This document shows, one piece after another, positions 7,599 to 15,909 of a stretch of DNA of 64,000 nucleotides. The position numbers and the translations under genes were made by a program. The stretch is from Pseudomonadota bacterium (lineage in GTDB: Bacteria; Myxococcota_A; UBA796; CAJQPC01). A model generated the notes under the pieces. The model saw nothing but the letters and a program-made list of their open reading frames with translations, did not search any database and was not told the DNA's origin. The stretch spans positions 124,001 to 188,000 of the forward strand of contig JAAESX010000091.1 in NCBI GenBank assembly GCA_024228935.1, read 5' to 3'. How positions within the stretch are numbered: position 1 is the first letter of the stretch; each line of letters starts with the position of its first letter.

Positions 7599-9254
7599 CT
7601 ACCCGTTCCGCTTGGCCTTCCGCGCGTTCTTGCGCTCGGCCTTCGCCTTCGCGACCACCGCGCCGGCGTCGAGGTGGTCCTGACCGCGCCGGACGTACTC
7701 CCGGTAGGTGCCCGGGTAGTCGGTGACCCCATCCGCATCGATCTCGATGATCCGCGTCGCCAGGCGGTCGGTGAACCACCGGTCGTGGCTCACGAAGATG
7801 ATGGTTCCCTCGTACTTCTTCAGCGCCTGGGCCAAGGCCGAGATGCTCTCGATGTCGAGGTGGTTGGTGGGCTCGTCCAGGACGAGCACGGTCGCCTCGA
7901 TGACCGCGACACGCGCGAACAGGAGCCGGGCTGCCTCGCCACCGGACAGGTGCTCGACCTTCTTGTCCGTGTCGTCGCGCGAGAACAGCACGGCCGCGAG
8001 CCGCCCGACGACGGCGCCCATCTCGGCGGTCGGGCAGACCTCCCACAGGGCCTCGCGGACGCACGCGGTGGGGTCGCCCAGGGCGTCCTTGTGGTCCTGC
8101 GGGAAGTACCCGAAGTCGGCCTCGTAGCCCCACTCCGCCTCGCCCGCGTCTGCCTCCAGCTCGCCGACCAGGATCTTCAAGAGCGTGGACTTGCCGATGC
8201 CGTTCGGCCCGATGACCGCGATGCGCTCGCCCCGGTCGACCTCGAAGGTCACGTCGTGCAGCACGTGGTTGTCGCCATAGGCCTTCGAGACGCCCTTCAC
8301 CGTGAGCGCCCGCTTGCCGCTCTTCCGACGCTGGTCGAACTTGAACTTCGGGCTGCGCCGCGAGCTGCGCGGCAGGTCCTCGATGACCATCTTCTCGACC
8401 CGCTTCTGGCGACTGTTGGCCTGGCGCGCCTTGCTGGCCTTGGCCTTGAAGCGACGGATGAAGGCCTTGTGCTGCTCGATCTCCTTCTCGCGCTTGCCGA
8501 TGACGGCTTCCATGCGCGTCCGCTCTTCGCGCTTCTGCTTCGTGAACGCGTCGTAGTTGCCTCGGTAGACGGTGACCCGCTCGTAGTCGATGTCCAGGAC
8601 GTGGGTGCACACCCGGTTCAGGAAGCGCAGGTCGTGGCTCACCACGATCGCGCAGCCCTTGAACTTCGTCAGGAAGGTCTCGAGCCAGGCGATGGCCAGG
8701 ATGTCGAGGTGGTTGGTGGGCTCGTCGAGGAAGAGCGCATCGGGCTCCGCGGCGAGCGTCTGGGCCAGCAACGCCCTGAGCTTGTACCCACCCGAGAGGA
8801 CCCGGAGCGGCATGTCGTGCTGGTGGCCGGGGATGCCCAGGCCCTCGAGGATCTCGGCGGCCCGGTGCTCGAGCGAGTAGCCGTCGTACCGCAGCACGAC
8901 GTCCTCGAGCTCGGCGTAGCGATCGTCGTCGAACTCCTCGGCCGCCAGGACCTTCTCCTTCTCGACCATCGCGTCCCAGAGCTCGGCGTTGCCCATCATC
9001 ACGACGTCGAGGATCCGGACGTCCTCGAACTCGAAGTGGTCCTGGCCGAGAACGCCGATTCGGACGTTGCGCGGGCGCTTCACTTCGCCCTCGCTGGAGC
9101 CCTCCTCGCCAGAGAGGATGCGCAGGAGCGTGGACTTGCCGCTGCCGTTGGCTCCGACGATGCCGTAGCGGTTGCCACGGTCGAGCTGGAGGTTGGCGCC
9201 GGCGAACAGCGTCTGGTCGCCGTAGCCCATCGAGAGGTCGGTGATGGTGAGCAT
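7599..9254 (-). CDS. ABC-F family ATPase
   Basis: A 551-residue soluble protein with two ABC ATPase domains and no membrane part, typical of ABC-F translation factors (Uup/YbiT/EttA group). The first Walker A (G-A-N-G-S-G-K-S) is at residues 34-41, the second (G-P-N-G-I-G-K-S) near residue 340; signature motifs L-S-G-G-Y and L-S-G-G-E-A and two D-E-P-T-N-H-L-D Walker B boxes are present. A long charged linker rich in K-R-E-E-R/K-A-K-A-S-K-A lies between the domains and the C-terminus is basic. ABC-F proteins bind the ribosomal E site and modulate elongation or protect against antibiotics. It is separated by 9 bp from the downstream alkaline phosphatase. Confidence 0.94.
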   Translation of the reverse strand: MLTITDLSMGYGDQTLFAGANLQLDRGNRYGIVGANGSGKSTLLRILSGEEGSSEGEVKRPRNVRIGVLGQDHFEFEDVRILDVVMMGNAELWDAMVEKEKVLAAEEFDDDRYAELEDVVLRYDGYSLEHRAAEILEGLGIPGHQHDMPLRVLSGGYKLRALLAQTLAAEPDALFLDEPTNHLDILAIAWLETFLTKFKGCAIVVSHDLRFLNRVCTHVLDIDYERVTVYRGNYDAFTKQKREERTRMEAVIGKREKEIEQHKAFIRRFKAKASKARQANSRQKRVEKMVIEDLPRSSRRSPKFKFDQRRKSGKRALTVKGVSKAYGDNHVLHDVTFEVDRGERIAVIGPNGIGKSTLLKILVGELEADAGEAEWGYEADFGYFPQDHKDALGDPTACVREALWEVCPTAEMGAVVGRLAAVLFSRDDTDKKVEHLSGGEAARLLFARVAVIEATVLVLDEPTNHLDIESISALAQALKKYEGTIIFVSHDRWFTDRLATRIIEIDADGVTDYPGTYREYVRRGQDHLDAGAVVAKAKAERKNARKAKRNG

Positions 9255-9289
9255 GGTGCGCGCATCTAAGCGCCGGATAGGCAGCTGGC

Positions 9290-9661
9290 ATGAGCGCCTT
9301 CGAGTTTTTGGGTGGTGAAGCCGGCCTGCGCGAGCTGGTCGACACCTTCTACCGGTACATGGACACGCTGCCCGAGGCCCAGGCCATCCGCCGGATGCAC
9401 CCCAAGGATCTGACCGAGAGCGCCGACAAGCTCTGGATGTTCCTGGTCGGGCGGTTCGGCGGACCGAACCTGTACGTCGAGAAGCACGGCCACGCTCGAC
9501 TGCGTGGTCGCCACATGCCGTTCGCCATCGGCGAGGACGCCGCGGACGCCTGGATGATCTGCATGGATCGGGCGCTCGAGGACCACGTGCCGGCCGGCGT
9601 CGAACGGGACGAGCTGAGCGCATTCTTCCGAATGGTCTGCAACCGCATGCGAAATCGCTGA
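9290..9661 (+). CDS. group II truncated haemoglobin (trHbO type)
   Basis: The 123-residue product is a 2-on-2 globin of group II. Proximal His75 (in G-R-H-M-P-F), Trp88 at the G8 position (D-A-W-M) and Tyr21 at B10 (F-Y-R-Y-M) fall at the same spacing as in mycobacterial GlbO; the CD1 position, Tyr in GlbO, is His37 here (M-H-P-K-D), a known natural variant. Such haemoglobins bind O2 tightly and are linked to oxygen or nitrosative-stress handling. It is divergently transcribed from the ABC-F gene with a 35-bp gap that must carry both promoters. Confidence 0.93.
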   Translation: MSAFEFLGGEAGLRELVDTFYRYMDTLPEAQAIRRMHPKDLTESADKLWMFLVGRFGGPNLYVEKHGHARLRGRHMPFAIGEDAADAWMICMDRALEDHVPAGVERDELSAFFRMVCNRMRNR

Positions 9662-9709
9662 CGCACAGGTACGCTCCCCACTCAGGTCCGCGGGCCGGGA
9701 GTGGATTCA

Positions 9710-11575
9710 ATGCTCAGTCTTCTGTTGGCCTTCGGCTGTATCGACAACACGTTCGAGACCCCCAGCGAGGTCTGGACGCCGCCCGACGACACCGCGCCCC
9801 CCTGCCCTCCTGGCATCGACTGCACCGAGGACTCCCCCACCGAGTCCGGCGTGGACTCGCCGGTGGACTCGGTCCCGCCCGACTGTGAGGTCGAGCTGGT
9901 GGCCTCGGCGACCATCCCGACCCTCGAGGAGTGCGCGGGGACGACCACGCCGCCCGTCACCGATCCCTGGGACGTGGCCGTGGAGTGGCAGTGGACGAGC
10001 GGCGACGCCTACTACCTGCCGCTGATCGGCAACCTGACCGACGACAACGGCGACGGGAAGATCAACGAGAACGACACCCCCGACGTCGTGTTCGCCTCGA
10101 TGGACGGTGTCCTCCACGTTCTCGACGGCGCGACGGGCACCGAGCACTGGTCCCAGAGCGGCCACAACGGGTACGCCGTGGGCACGCTGGCCGACGTCGA
10201 CGGCGACGGCGTGACCGACATCATCTCGGTCACCAGCGGCAGCAAGCTCCAGGCGCTCGACCACACCGGCAGCGTCATCTGGACGTCGACGCAGAGTGTG
10301 TCGACCACGCACCCGCTCGCGGCCGTCAGCGACCTGGACGAGGACGGCCTGCCCGAGGTGCTGATCGAGTCCTTCGTGCTGAACGGCGAGGACGGCACCC
10401 TGGACTGGTCCGCGAGCACATCCAGCTCGATCCCGTACCACGGCGCGACCGCAGCGGATCTGGACCAGGACGGCGACAAGGAAGCCATCTTCCAGAACAA
10501 GGTCTACGACCACAACGGCAGCCTGCTGTGGACCAGCTCGGTGCAGGGCAGCTACGGCCACTGGCCCGTCATCCTGCAGTACGACACCGACAACGAGGCC
10601 GAGGTGGCCATGGTCGGCGGCGGGAAGCTGGCGATCTACGACCACGACGGCACCGAGCTCGTGAATGTCAGCGCGGGGACGACGCAGCCCGGACCGCCCT
10701 GCCTCGCGGACTTCGATGGAGACGGCGAGGCCGAGATCGCCTGGCCGAGCAGCAGCAGCTTCAACATGTACGAGCTCGACGGCACGGTCATGTGGACGAA
10801 GAACATCAACGACTCGAGCGGCCTGGCTGGCTGCAGCGGGTACGACATCGACGGTGACGCCGCGCTCGAGGTCCTGTACGCCGACCAGGACACCTTCTAC
10901 ATCTGGGACGGCGCGACCGGGACCGAGCGGTACAGCAACGGGGACCACAACAGCGGCACCATCTTCGAGTACCCGACCGTCGCCGACGTCGACAACGACG
11001 GCAGCGCCGAGATCCTCATCAGCAGCAACTACGGAAGCGGTGGGCTCAAGGGCATCACGGTCTTCGGACACGCCGGCGACGGCTGGCCCAAGTCCGGCAC
11101 GACGTGGCACACCCACGACTTCGCGGTCACGAACATCGACCCCGACGGCACCGTGCCGAAGTCGCCCGAGGCGAGCTGGCTCAAGTACAACGTCTTCCGG
11201 GCGCGCCCGGCAGTCGACGACCCGTCCACGGCGGACCTGACGATCGCCATCACCGAGGTCTGCGTCGCGCACTGCGAGTTGGGCCCGGTGCGGGTGGCCC
11301 TCACGGTCGAGAACCAGGGCGGCGCCGACGTCGAGGCGGGCACCCCCTGGGCGCTCTACAGCGTCGACAACGAGAACACGCTCATCGCGATGGGCCTCCT
11401 CCCGGCCGTCGCGGCGGGCGAGCGGCTGGCCGGCTTCGAGGTCGAGATGATGCCCGAGGACTTCGGTCGCGGCGGCATCCTGGCCATCGTCGATGACGAC
11501 GGCGCGGGCAACGAGAGCGTCAGCGAGTGCGACGAGACCAACAACGAGAGCTGGTACACCGACGTGCCCTGCTAG
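9710..11575 (+). CDS. VCBS/FG-GAP beta-propeller lipoprotein with C-terminal CARDB-like domain
   Basis: A 621-residue secreted protein. The ATG at 9710 is chosen over a GTG nine bases upstream because a GGGAG ribosome site sits 8 bp before the ATG. A short leader ends in F-G-C (Cys10), followed by a P/D/S-rich linker. From residue 95 to about 490 there are repeated blade motifs of the form D-x-D-x-D-G-x-x-D-I/E (for example A-D-V-D-G-D-G-V-T-D-I and A-D-F-D-G-D-G-E-A-E-I), which bind calcium in FG-GAP/VCBS propellers. The last 110 residues (A-D-L-T-I-A-I-T-E-V-C to S-E-C-D-E-T-N-N-E) resemble a CARDB adhesion domain. Probable cell-surface binding protein; ligand unknown. Confidence 0.88.
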   Translation: MLSLLLAFGCIDNTFETPSEVWTPPDDTAPPCPPGIDCTEDSPTESGVDSPVDSVPPDCEVELVASATIPTLEECAGTTTPPVTDPWDVAVEWQWTSGDAYYLPLIGNLTDDNGDGKINENDTPDVVFASMDGVLHVLDGATGTEHWSQSGHNGYAVGTLADVDGDGVTDIISVTSGSKLQALDHTGSVIWTSTQSVSTTHPLAAVSDLDEDGLPEVLIESFVLNGEDGTLDWSASTSSSIPYHGATAADLDQDGDKEAIFQNKVYDHNGSLLWTSSVQGSYGHWPVILQYDTDNEAEVAMVGGGKLAIYDHDGTELVNVSAGTTQPGPPCLADFDGDGEAEIAWPSSSSFNMYELDGTVMWTKNINDSSGLAGCSGYDIDGDAALEVLYADQDTFYIWDGATGTERYSNGDHNSGTIFEYPTVADVDNDGSAEILISSNYGSGGLKGITVFGHAGDGWPKSGTTWHTHDFAVTNIDPDGTVPKSPEASWLKYNVFRARPAVDDPSTADLTIAITEVCVAHCELGPVRVALTVENQGGADVEAGTPWALYSVDNENTLIAMGLLPAVAAGERLAGFEVEMMPEDFGRGGILAIVDDDGAGNESVSECDETNNESWYTDVPC

Positions 11576-11583
11576 CTCTCCGC

Positions 11584-11628
11584 GCGTGCGGGCGCCGGCC
11601 GACTTCGTCGGCTGATCGGCGCGCACGC
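11584..11628. terminator. large GC-rich hairpin between convergent genes
   Basis: An outer 7-bp stem (gcgtgcg paired with cgcacgc) encloses an inner perfect 6-bp stem (gccgac/gtcggc) with a three-base loop, nine bases after the VCBS lipoprotein stop. The opposite-strand gene ends about 200 bp away, so it can act as a bidirectional barrier. No U-tract follows, so it is at best an atypical terminator. Confidence 0.5.
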
Positions 11629-11667
11629 TTGGGCTCAAACGCCCTCGGCGCTCGCAAGCCGTACGTC

Positions 11668-11693
11668 TCATCGACGGCTGACGCCGCCGATGA
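11668..11693. other. second inverted repeat in the 255-bp convergent gap
   Basis: Two 11-base arms with one mismatch (tcatcgacggc and gccgccgatga) enclose a tgac loop. The rest of the gap from 11629 to 11830 is GC-rich with further short complementary words (ggcttcgggctccgccc and clusters of gctcgc and gctccg) but no open frame with a credible start or codon pattern. It may be a structured RNA or a terminator array. Confidence 0.45.
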
Positions 11694-11830
11694 GCTTTCG
11701 CCCGCTTCGCGCGCACCGCTCCGCCGAGTAGCCGTACTCGTCCGAACTCGTGCCTCGCTCGGTCTCCGTGCGGCCCGGCGACGGGCGTTTGGCTTCGGGC
11801 TCCGCCCTCGCGCTCGCTCCGCTCGCAGCT

Positions 11831-12949
11831 CTACTGGTCTGGCGAGCGCCACTCCATGGTGCTGAGTGACAGGTCGAAGCCCAGGTCGCTGCTCGTCGCG
11901 GCGGCCTGGTGGACCTCGACCGCGACGACGTTGAAGCCCGAGATGAACAGCGCCGCGTCCAGCTCATAGGTCGTGAACGACGACTCCGCGCCGTCGCCCA
12001 CCGACTCGCTCGCCCAGGTCAGGTGCGTGATCTCGCCTTCCGGCAGGTTCCGCCGGACGGCCTCCTCGCCGTTCACCCAGACGACCGCTCCGTCGTCGAC
12101 GTTCAGCTCGATGACTCCGCCGACCGGCACCTCGGACAGCTCGAACAGTCGCCGGAAGTAGATCGTCGGGGTCCGGTCGTCCGCAGCCCCGCTCGCGACC
12201 TCGGTGTTCCGCACGGGCTCGCCGAAGCCGAAGTCACCGGAACCGCTGCTCCACTCGGCCGCGTTGAAGTCGGTCGTCTGCCAACCCGCGGGGGCCTCGC
12301 TGGCGTCGTAGTACTGCCACTCCGAGCCAGCCTCGAACACGGGCACCTCGACGAGCTGGTCGTTGGTCTCGCCAGGCGTCCCACGGAACACGAAGTCCAG
12401 GCAGCCATCGCCGATGCAGCAGTCCGGGATGCGCGAGACGCTGAAGTCTGCGCCGACGGTCCCGTAGTGGATGACCTGCCCTCGCCCGTCCGGCGCCCAC
12501 AGCACCAGATCCCCGCCGCTCGCCGACAAGCGGAAGCCGACGTGCTCGACGCCCGCCTCGGGCAGGCCGTCGGCGTAGAGCACCGTGTAGCCACCAGCGG
12601 GCACGACGACGTCGCCCAGGATCCAGGGCGAGCTGTCCTCGACGTCGTCCGAGATGCCCCAGCCCGTCAGGACGTAGTGCTCGTCGGTCGGGTTGTGGAT
12701 CTCGATCCAGTCCGGCGTCGAGCCGTCCTCGAGCGCGAGCACCGACTGGTTGTCCGGCATGAACTCGTTGAGGCAGAGGGGCATGGGCTCCGGCGGGCCA
12801 TCGGAGTCGACCGGGCTGTCCACGGCGCTGTCGACGGGAGAGTCGGGCTCGCTCTCGAGCACCGCGGACTCCTTGCCCGGCAGCTCGCCGAGACCGACGA
12901 AGTTGTCCACATCCTCGGGAGCCGTGCACGCCAGGATCAGAAGCCCCAG
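11831..12949 (-). CDS. lamin-tail lipoprotein with second beta-sandwich domain
   Basis: About 372 residues. The reading frame has no ATG, GTG or TTG before a perfect lipobox-like L-I-L-A-C; the best starts are CTG at 12949 (leader of seven residues) or CTG at 12940, whose CTGA overlaps the TGA of the preceding CotH gene. A D-S-P-V-D-S-A-V-D-S linker follows, then a lamin-tail domain (L-C-L-N-E-F-M-P-D-N-Q, D-W-I-E-I-H-N-P-T-D), and a C-terminal beta-sandwich with F-R-R-L-F-E-L, L-N-V-D-D-G-A-V-V-W-V-N-G-E-E and N-V-V-A-V-E-V-H-Q, a module often seen after LTDs. Likely a surface partner of the CotH lipoprotein encoded just upstream. The start codon is the weak point. Confidence 0.78.
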   Translation of the reverse strand: MGLLILACTAPEDVDNFVGLGELPGKESAVLESEPDSPVDSAVDSPVDSDGPPEPMPLCLNEFMPDNQSVLALEDGSTPDWIEIHNPTDEHYVLTGWGISDDVEDSSPWILGDVVVPAGGYTVLYADGLPEAGVEHVGFRLSASGGDLVLWAPDGRGQVIHYGTVGADFSVSRIPDCCIGDGCLDFVFRGTPGETNDQLVEVPVFEAGSEWQYYDASEAPAGWQTTDFNAAEWSSGSGDFGFGEPVRNTEVASGAADDRTPTIYFRRLFELSEVPVGGVIELNVDDGAVVWVNGEEAVRRNLPEGEITHLTWASESVGDGAESSFTTYELDAALFISGFNVVAVEVHQAAATSSDLGFDLSLSTMEWRSPDQ

Positions 12950-14226
12950 AACGCCCCCATGAACGCATTCCGCGCTTGGAGCCAGGCCCGGACGCGAGCC
13001 TGTTCGGCGACGACGCTGTCCACGCTGCACTCTCGTCGGGGGTCGGCGGCGACCGAGTCCGCGATCAGCGCCACCATCGCGTCGTGCTTGGCGACCAGGT
13101 CCAGATCGGTCGCGATGTCCACGATGTCGATCGAGGCCTGGCGACGCTCGGAGTAGCAGGCCGCGTCCTGCATGCACCAGTACGCGAGCAGCCCCGTCGG
13201 CGCCCTCCACGAGCGGCCCCACTGGTAGTCGTAGAGGAAGCTGTAGTCGAAGTCCCACGGGACGAACTCCATCTTCCCGTCGTCGGGGTCGAAGTAGACC
13301 CGGTAGTTGTTCCGGTTCATCGCGTAGCCGTCGTTCTGTCCGACCCACTGCTCGACGGCCTCGAACCGGTGGAACTGGTCCCAGTCCACGAGCTTGTCCA
13401 GCTCGCTGTAGAAGGATGGCTGGCCCTTGTAGGTGTTGAGCGCGGTCGACACCGCCATGATGTCCGCGTGGCCGACGTCCGTGCCCTCTTCCAGCTGGTA
13501 GAGCGTGTCGACGCCAAGGCCGAAGTCCAGGAGCGTGTAGCTGTAGCCGCCATACCAGACGTACTTCCCGTCGTACAGGTTGCCGCTCGGGTTCTCCTTC
13601 GTGCGGTCCAGCAGTCGATCGTCGGGCGTCTCGATGATGACGTACAGGCCGTAGTCCTCGCCGTTGACCGTCACGTGCGTGTACCCGGTGCGCGAGGCGG
13701 CGACGTCGGCGGCCTCGAACAGCTCGTAGGCCAGGTTCTCCTTCACGTAGGAGCAGTCGACGACCCCACCGGCGTTGAGGCTCAGGGTCTCGATGCCGAA
13801 GAAGCGCTGGTCGTCGACGAACTGGTTCAGATCGATCTTGAACTTCGGCTTGCCGGACAGGGGGCGGAGCGAGCCGATCTTGCCCCGGATGCGGACGCCC
13901 ACCTCCTCGAGCTCGTAGCCGTCGATCACCACCGAGCCGCTGACGTAGGTGTGGGGCGCGGTGACGAGGCCGTCGGTGGCCGTCGTATCCAGGGTCAGCT
14001 CGATCTCGTGGATGACCCCGTCGTCGAAGATCCAGTCGTCCGACACGTCCTGGTCCGGGACGGTCTCCTCGGTCACCTCGGGCGGGTCGCTGTCCTCGGG
14101 GGGCTCGCTGTCCGCGCGGCTCTCGACCGGCTCGACCTCGGAGTCGATCTCGACCTCGGAGTCGACGTGCGTGCTCGGGCCCGGCGTCGTGTCCGGAGGC
14201 GTGCATGCGAGGAGGAGGGCCAACAT
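12937..14226 (-). CDS. CotH kinase family lipoprotein
   Basis: A 429-residue CotH protein with a seven-residue hydrophobic leader and Cys8, then a long acidic linker with D-S-E-V-E-I-D-S-E-V and D-S-D-P-P. The CotH core shows V-R-I-R-G-K-I-G-S-L-R-P-L-S-G-K, D-C-S-Y-V-K-E-N-L-A-Y-E-L-F, Y-G-L-Y-V-I-I-E-T and F-V-P-W-D-F-D-Y-S-F-L-Y. It lies first in a two-gene unit with the LTD lipoprotein, in reverse gene order to the LTD-CotH pair at 1.7-3.8 kb. Extracellular location follows from the signal; catalytic role is family-based. Confidence 0.87.
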   Translation of the reverse strand: MLALLLACTPPDTTPGPSTHVDSEVEIDSEVEPVESRADSEPPEDSDPPEVTEETVPDQDVSDDWIFDDGVIHEIELTLDTTATDGLVTAPHTYVSGSVVIDGYELEEVGVRIRGKIGSLRPLSGKPKFKIDLNQFVDDQRFFGIETLSLNAGGVVDCSYVKENLAYELFEAADVAASRTGYTHVTVNGEDYGLYVIIETPDDRLLDRTKENPSGNLYDGKYVWYGGYSYTLLDFGLGVDTLYQLEEGTDVGHADIMAVSTALNTYKGQPSFYSELDKLVDWDQFHRFEAVEQWVGQNDGYAMNRNNYRVYFDPDDGKMEFVPWDFDYSFLYDYQWGRSWRAPTGLLAYWCMQDAACYSERRQASIDIVDIATDLDLVAKHDAMVALIADSVAADPRRECSVDSVVAEQARVRAWLQARNAFMGAFWGF

Positions 14227-14341
14227 GGCGGGATCATAGCGCCCAGGAGGCCGGCCTGACGAGGTCAGCTCTTCATGTGATGTCGATGTTGTCTATTGAC
14301 AGGGCAAGACTACGATCGGATCGTGCTCGTTGGAGGACCGC

Positions 14342-14566
14342 ATGGATCTGGACAAGCTCAACATCACGGACCTGATGACGCTGAAGGAAGCGATGGCCCT
14401 GGGCCGCCAGGGCGAGGCCCGCGCGATGCTTCGCGAGCGCGGCGTCGGCCAGTGGAGTGATGTCCAGCGGCCGCTCGAGCTGGGCGACGACGGCGAGCTC
14501 CCGACCGAGGAGCTCGACGCGGCCGAGGTCATGGAGATGCGGTTCGCGCTCCCTCGCACGGGCTGA
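14342..14566 (+). CDS. small hypothetical protein
   Basis: A 74-residue acidic protein of unknown function. The ATG is chosen because GGAGG lies five bases upstream; an in-frame TTG four codons earlier overlaps that site and is less likely. The sequence begins with a helix (K-L-N-I-T-D-L-M-T-L-K-E-A-M) followed by R-Q-G-E-A-R-A-M-L-R-E-R-G and an acidic stretch E-L-G-D-D-G-E-L-P-T-E-E-L-D, with no signal peptide or Cys. A TTGACA lies 40 bp upstream but without a well-placed -10, so the promoter is uncertain. I do not recognise a family. Confidence 0.6.
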   Translation: MDLDKLNITDLMTLKEAMALGRQGEARAMLRERGVGQWSDVQRPLELGDDGELPTEELDAAEVMEMRFALPRTG

Positions 14567-14627
14567 GGAAGAGAGCTGACACTCTGTTCCCTTGAGCTCG
14601 GACGAAGATGCAAATAGTCTGGCGGTC

Positions 14628-15152
14628 ATGATGCTCAAGACCGCCACCGTCATCGAGCCGAGCCGACGCGCCAACCGAAGGGCGCCTGGCCAGCTCATGC
14701 ACATCTGAAGTCTGAGCAAGACCGGGTACCTGCAGAGCGGCGACAAGCGCTTTGTCCTGCTGCACGGCGAGCCGGGCAACGAGCGCGACCTGGCCGCGAT
14801 CCTGCGGCTCGTCCACGCCCCGTGCGAGCTGGAGTTCCTGCGGGTCGGCCACGACGCCGCTCCGGTGCCCCCGAAGCTCGCCCGTGAGCTGTGGAAGCTG
14901 GCCCTCGGCGCCAGCTCGCCCAAGGACCTTCGCGGCACCCCGGGCAGCACCATCTACCGCGGCGGCGCCTTCAGCCGACGCATGGGCCTGCCCGTCTCCG
15001 CGCAGACCCAGGCCCTCATCGGCGGCGACAGCCTGCGCGTCGGCGACACCATCCGGTTCGACCGTGAGACGCGTGTCCGCGTCCTGACCGAGCTCGCCGC
15101 GCTCTGCGTCCTGGGCGTCACTCGCATCCAAGGCGTCCGCGCACGTCGCTGA
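14628..15152 (+). pseudogene. hypothetical gene interrupted by an in-frame TGA
   Basis: From the ATG pair at 14628/14631 the frame reads 26 codons to a TGA at 14706-14708 and then continues without interruption for 147 more codons with normal GC-rich codon use. After the TGA there is no ATG or GTG until 14865, well inside what looks like one continuous soluble protein (L-L-H-G-E-P-G-N-E-R-D-L-A-A-I-L-R, then R-V-G-D-T-I-R-F-D near the end). A CGA-to-TGA change would explain it; selenocysteine is less likely because I see no convincing SECIS-like hairpin just after the TGA. The 3' end overlaps the convergent lipoprotein gene by 35 bp. No family recognised. Confidence 0.5.
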
Positions 15153-15891
15153 CCGCCAGGTCGCCGCCGATCGCCTCGAGCTCCTCGTCGAACGCGGCGG
15201 GCACACCCAGCACACGGGTGCCGTCCTCGGACCAGGCGACGTGCTCGAAGACGCAGACATCGTCCAGCTGAGCGACGAAGCGCACCTCGCTGCGAACGGG
15301 CTCGAGCTGACGGATCGACACGAAGCCGTCGACATCGCCGGCTGTCAGGAAGAGGCCTCCCGCGCCGTCGACGTGTGCCAGACCGTTCACCGGCCATGCG
15401 CTGAGCGTCTCATCCGCCTCGACCTGCAGCGACTCGGTGTGCCATCCCAGATCCCGGCCCCACCGGTCCTGGACCCGCACGCGCAGGGCGACCTCGGTGT
15501 TCGGGGCCAGCGCGATGTCGTCGAGCGTGCGCCCGACCGCATCGACCACGACGACCTCGGAAGCCGGCCGGAAGCGGACCGAGAAGCTGTCCTCGGCCTC
15601 GCCCTCGAACCAGACGTCCGTGCTGCCGCGGGTCATCGGCCCGAGCTTCAGGAGGTTGGGCTCGTCGGTGGCGTACGAGCTGTCGGCGGCGCCCCAGACG
15701 ACCGGGGCCTGCCCGGCCTCCTCGTCCCCGACGAGCGCGGTCGCGCCGAAGGTGGGAGCGAGCCCGCCGGCGACGGCGTGTTCGGGCGTCCAGGCGGTCT
15801 TGCCGTCCAGAGCGAGGTCCGAGGTGAACCAGAGGACGTTGTCGTCCCCCTGGAAGTCGTAGCAGCCGAAGAGCGAGAGGAAGAGTGTCAT
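15118..15891 (-). CDS. hypothetical lipoprotein
   Basis: A 257-residue protein with a nine-residue hydrophobic leader (lipobox ending F-G-C at residue 10) and no basic residue before it. The mature part is predicted beta-rich, with segments such as V-V-V-V-D-A-V-G-R-T-L and T-E-V-A-L-R-V-R-V-Q-D-R-W-G-R-D-L-G that resemble bacterial Ig-like folds. I recognise no catalytic motif. It is 18 bp downstream of the beta-helix gene and convergent with the broken gene to its left. Probably periplasmic-facing or surface exposed. Confidence 0.7.
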   Translation of the reverse strand: MTLFLSLFGCYDFQGDDNVLWFTSDLALDGKTAWTPEHAVAGGLAPTFGATALVGDEEAGQAPVVWGAADSSYATDEPNLLKLGPMTRGSTDVWFEGEAEDSFSVRFRPASEVVVVDAVGRTLDDIALAPNTEVALRVRVQDRWGRDLGWHTESLQVEADETLSAWPVNGLAHVDGAGGLFLTAGDVDGFVSIRQLEPVRSEVRFVAQLDDVCVFEHVAWSEDGTRVLGVPAAFDEELEAIGGDLAVSDVRGRLGCE

Positions 15892-15909
15892 GCCCGTGTT
15901 CTACGAGGC

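Noticed and set aside
5703..9269. A very long open frame on the plus strand opposite the CotH-alkaline phosphatase-ABC-F genes
   Set aside because: The minus-strand genes have clear family motifs throughout; in such GC-rich DNA the opposite strand stays open by chance, and its translation shows only Arg/Val/Asp-rich text with no motif.
11584..11693. CRISPR-like or toxin-antitoxin element in the convergent gap
   Set aside because: No direct repeats with spacers and no short gene with a start; only inverted repeats are seen.
14296..14316. Sigma-70 promoter with TTGACA
   Set aside because: The only -10-like box is 9 bp away, too close, and none fits at 16-18 bp.
14706..14760. Selenocysteine insertion at the TGA
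   Set aside because: Only weak complementary pieces follow and no family with Sec at such a place is recognised; a nonsense change is simpler.
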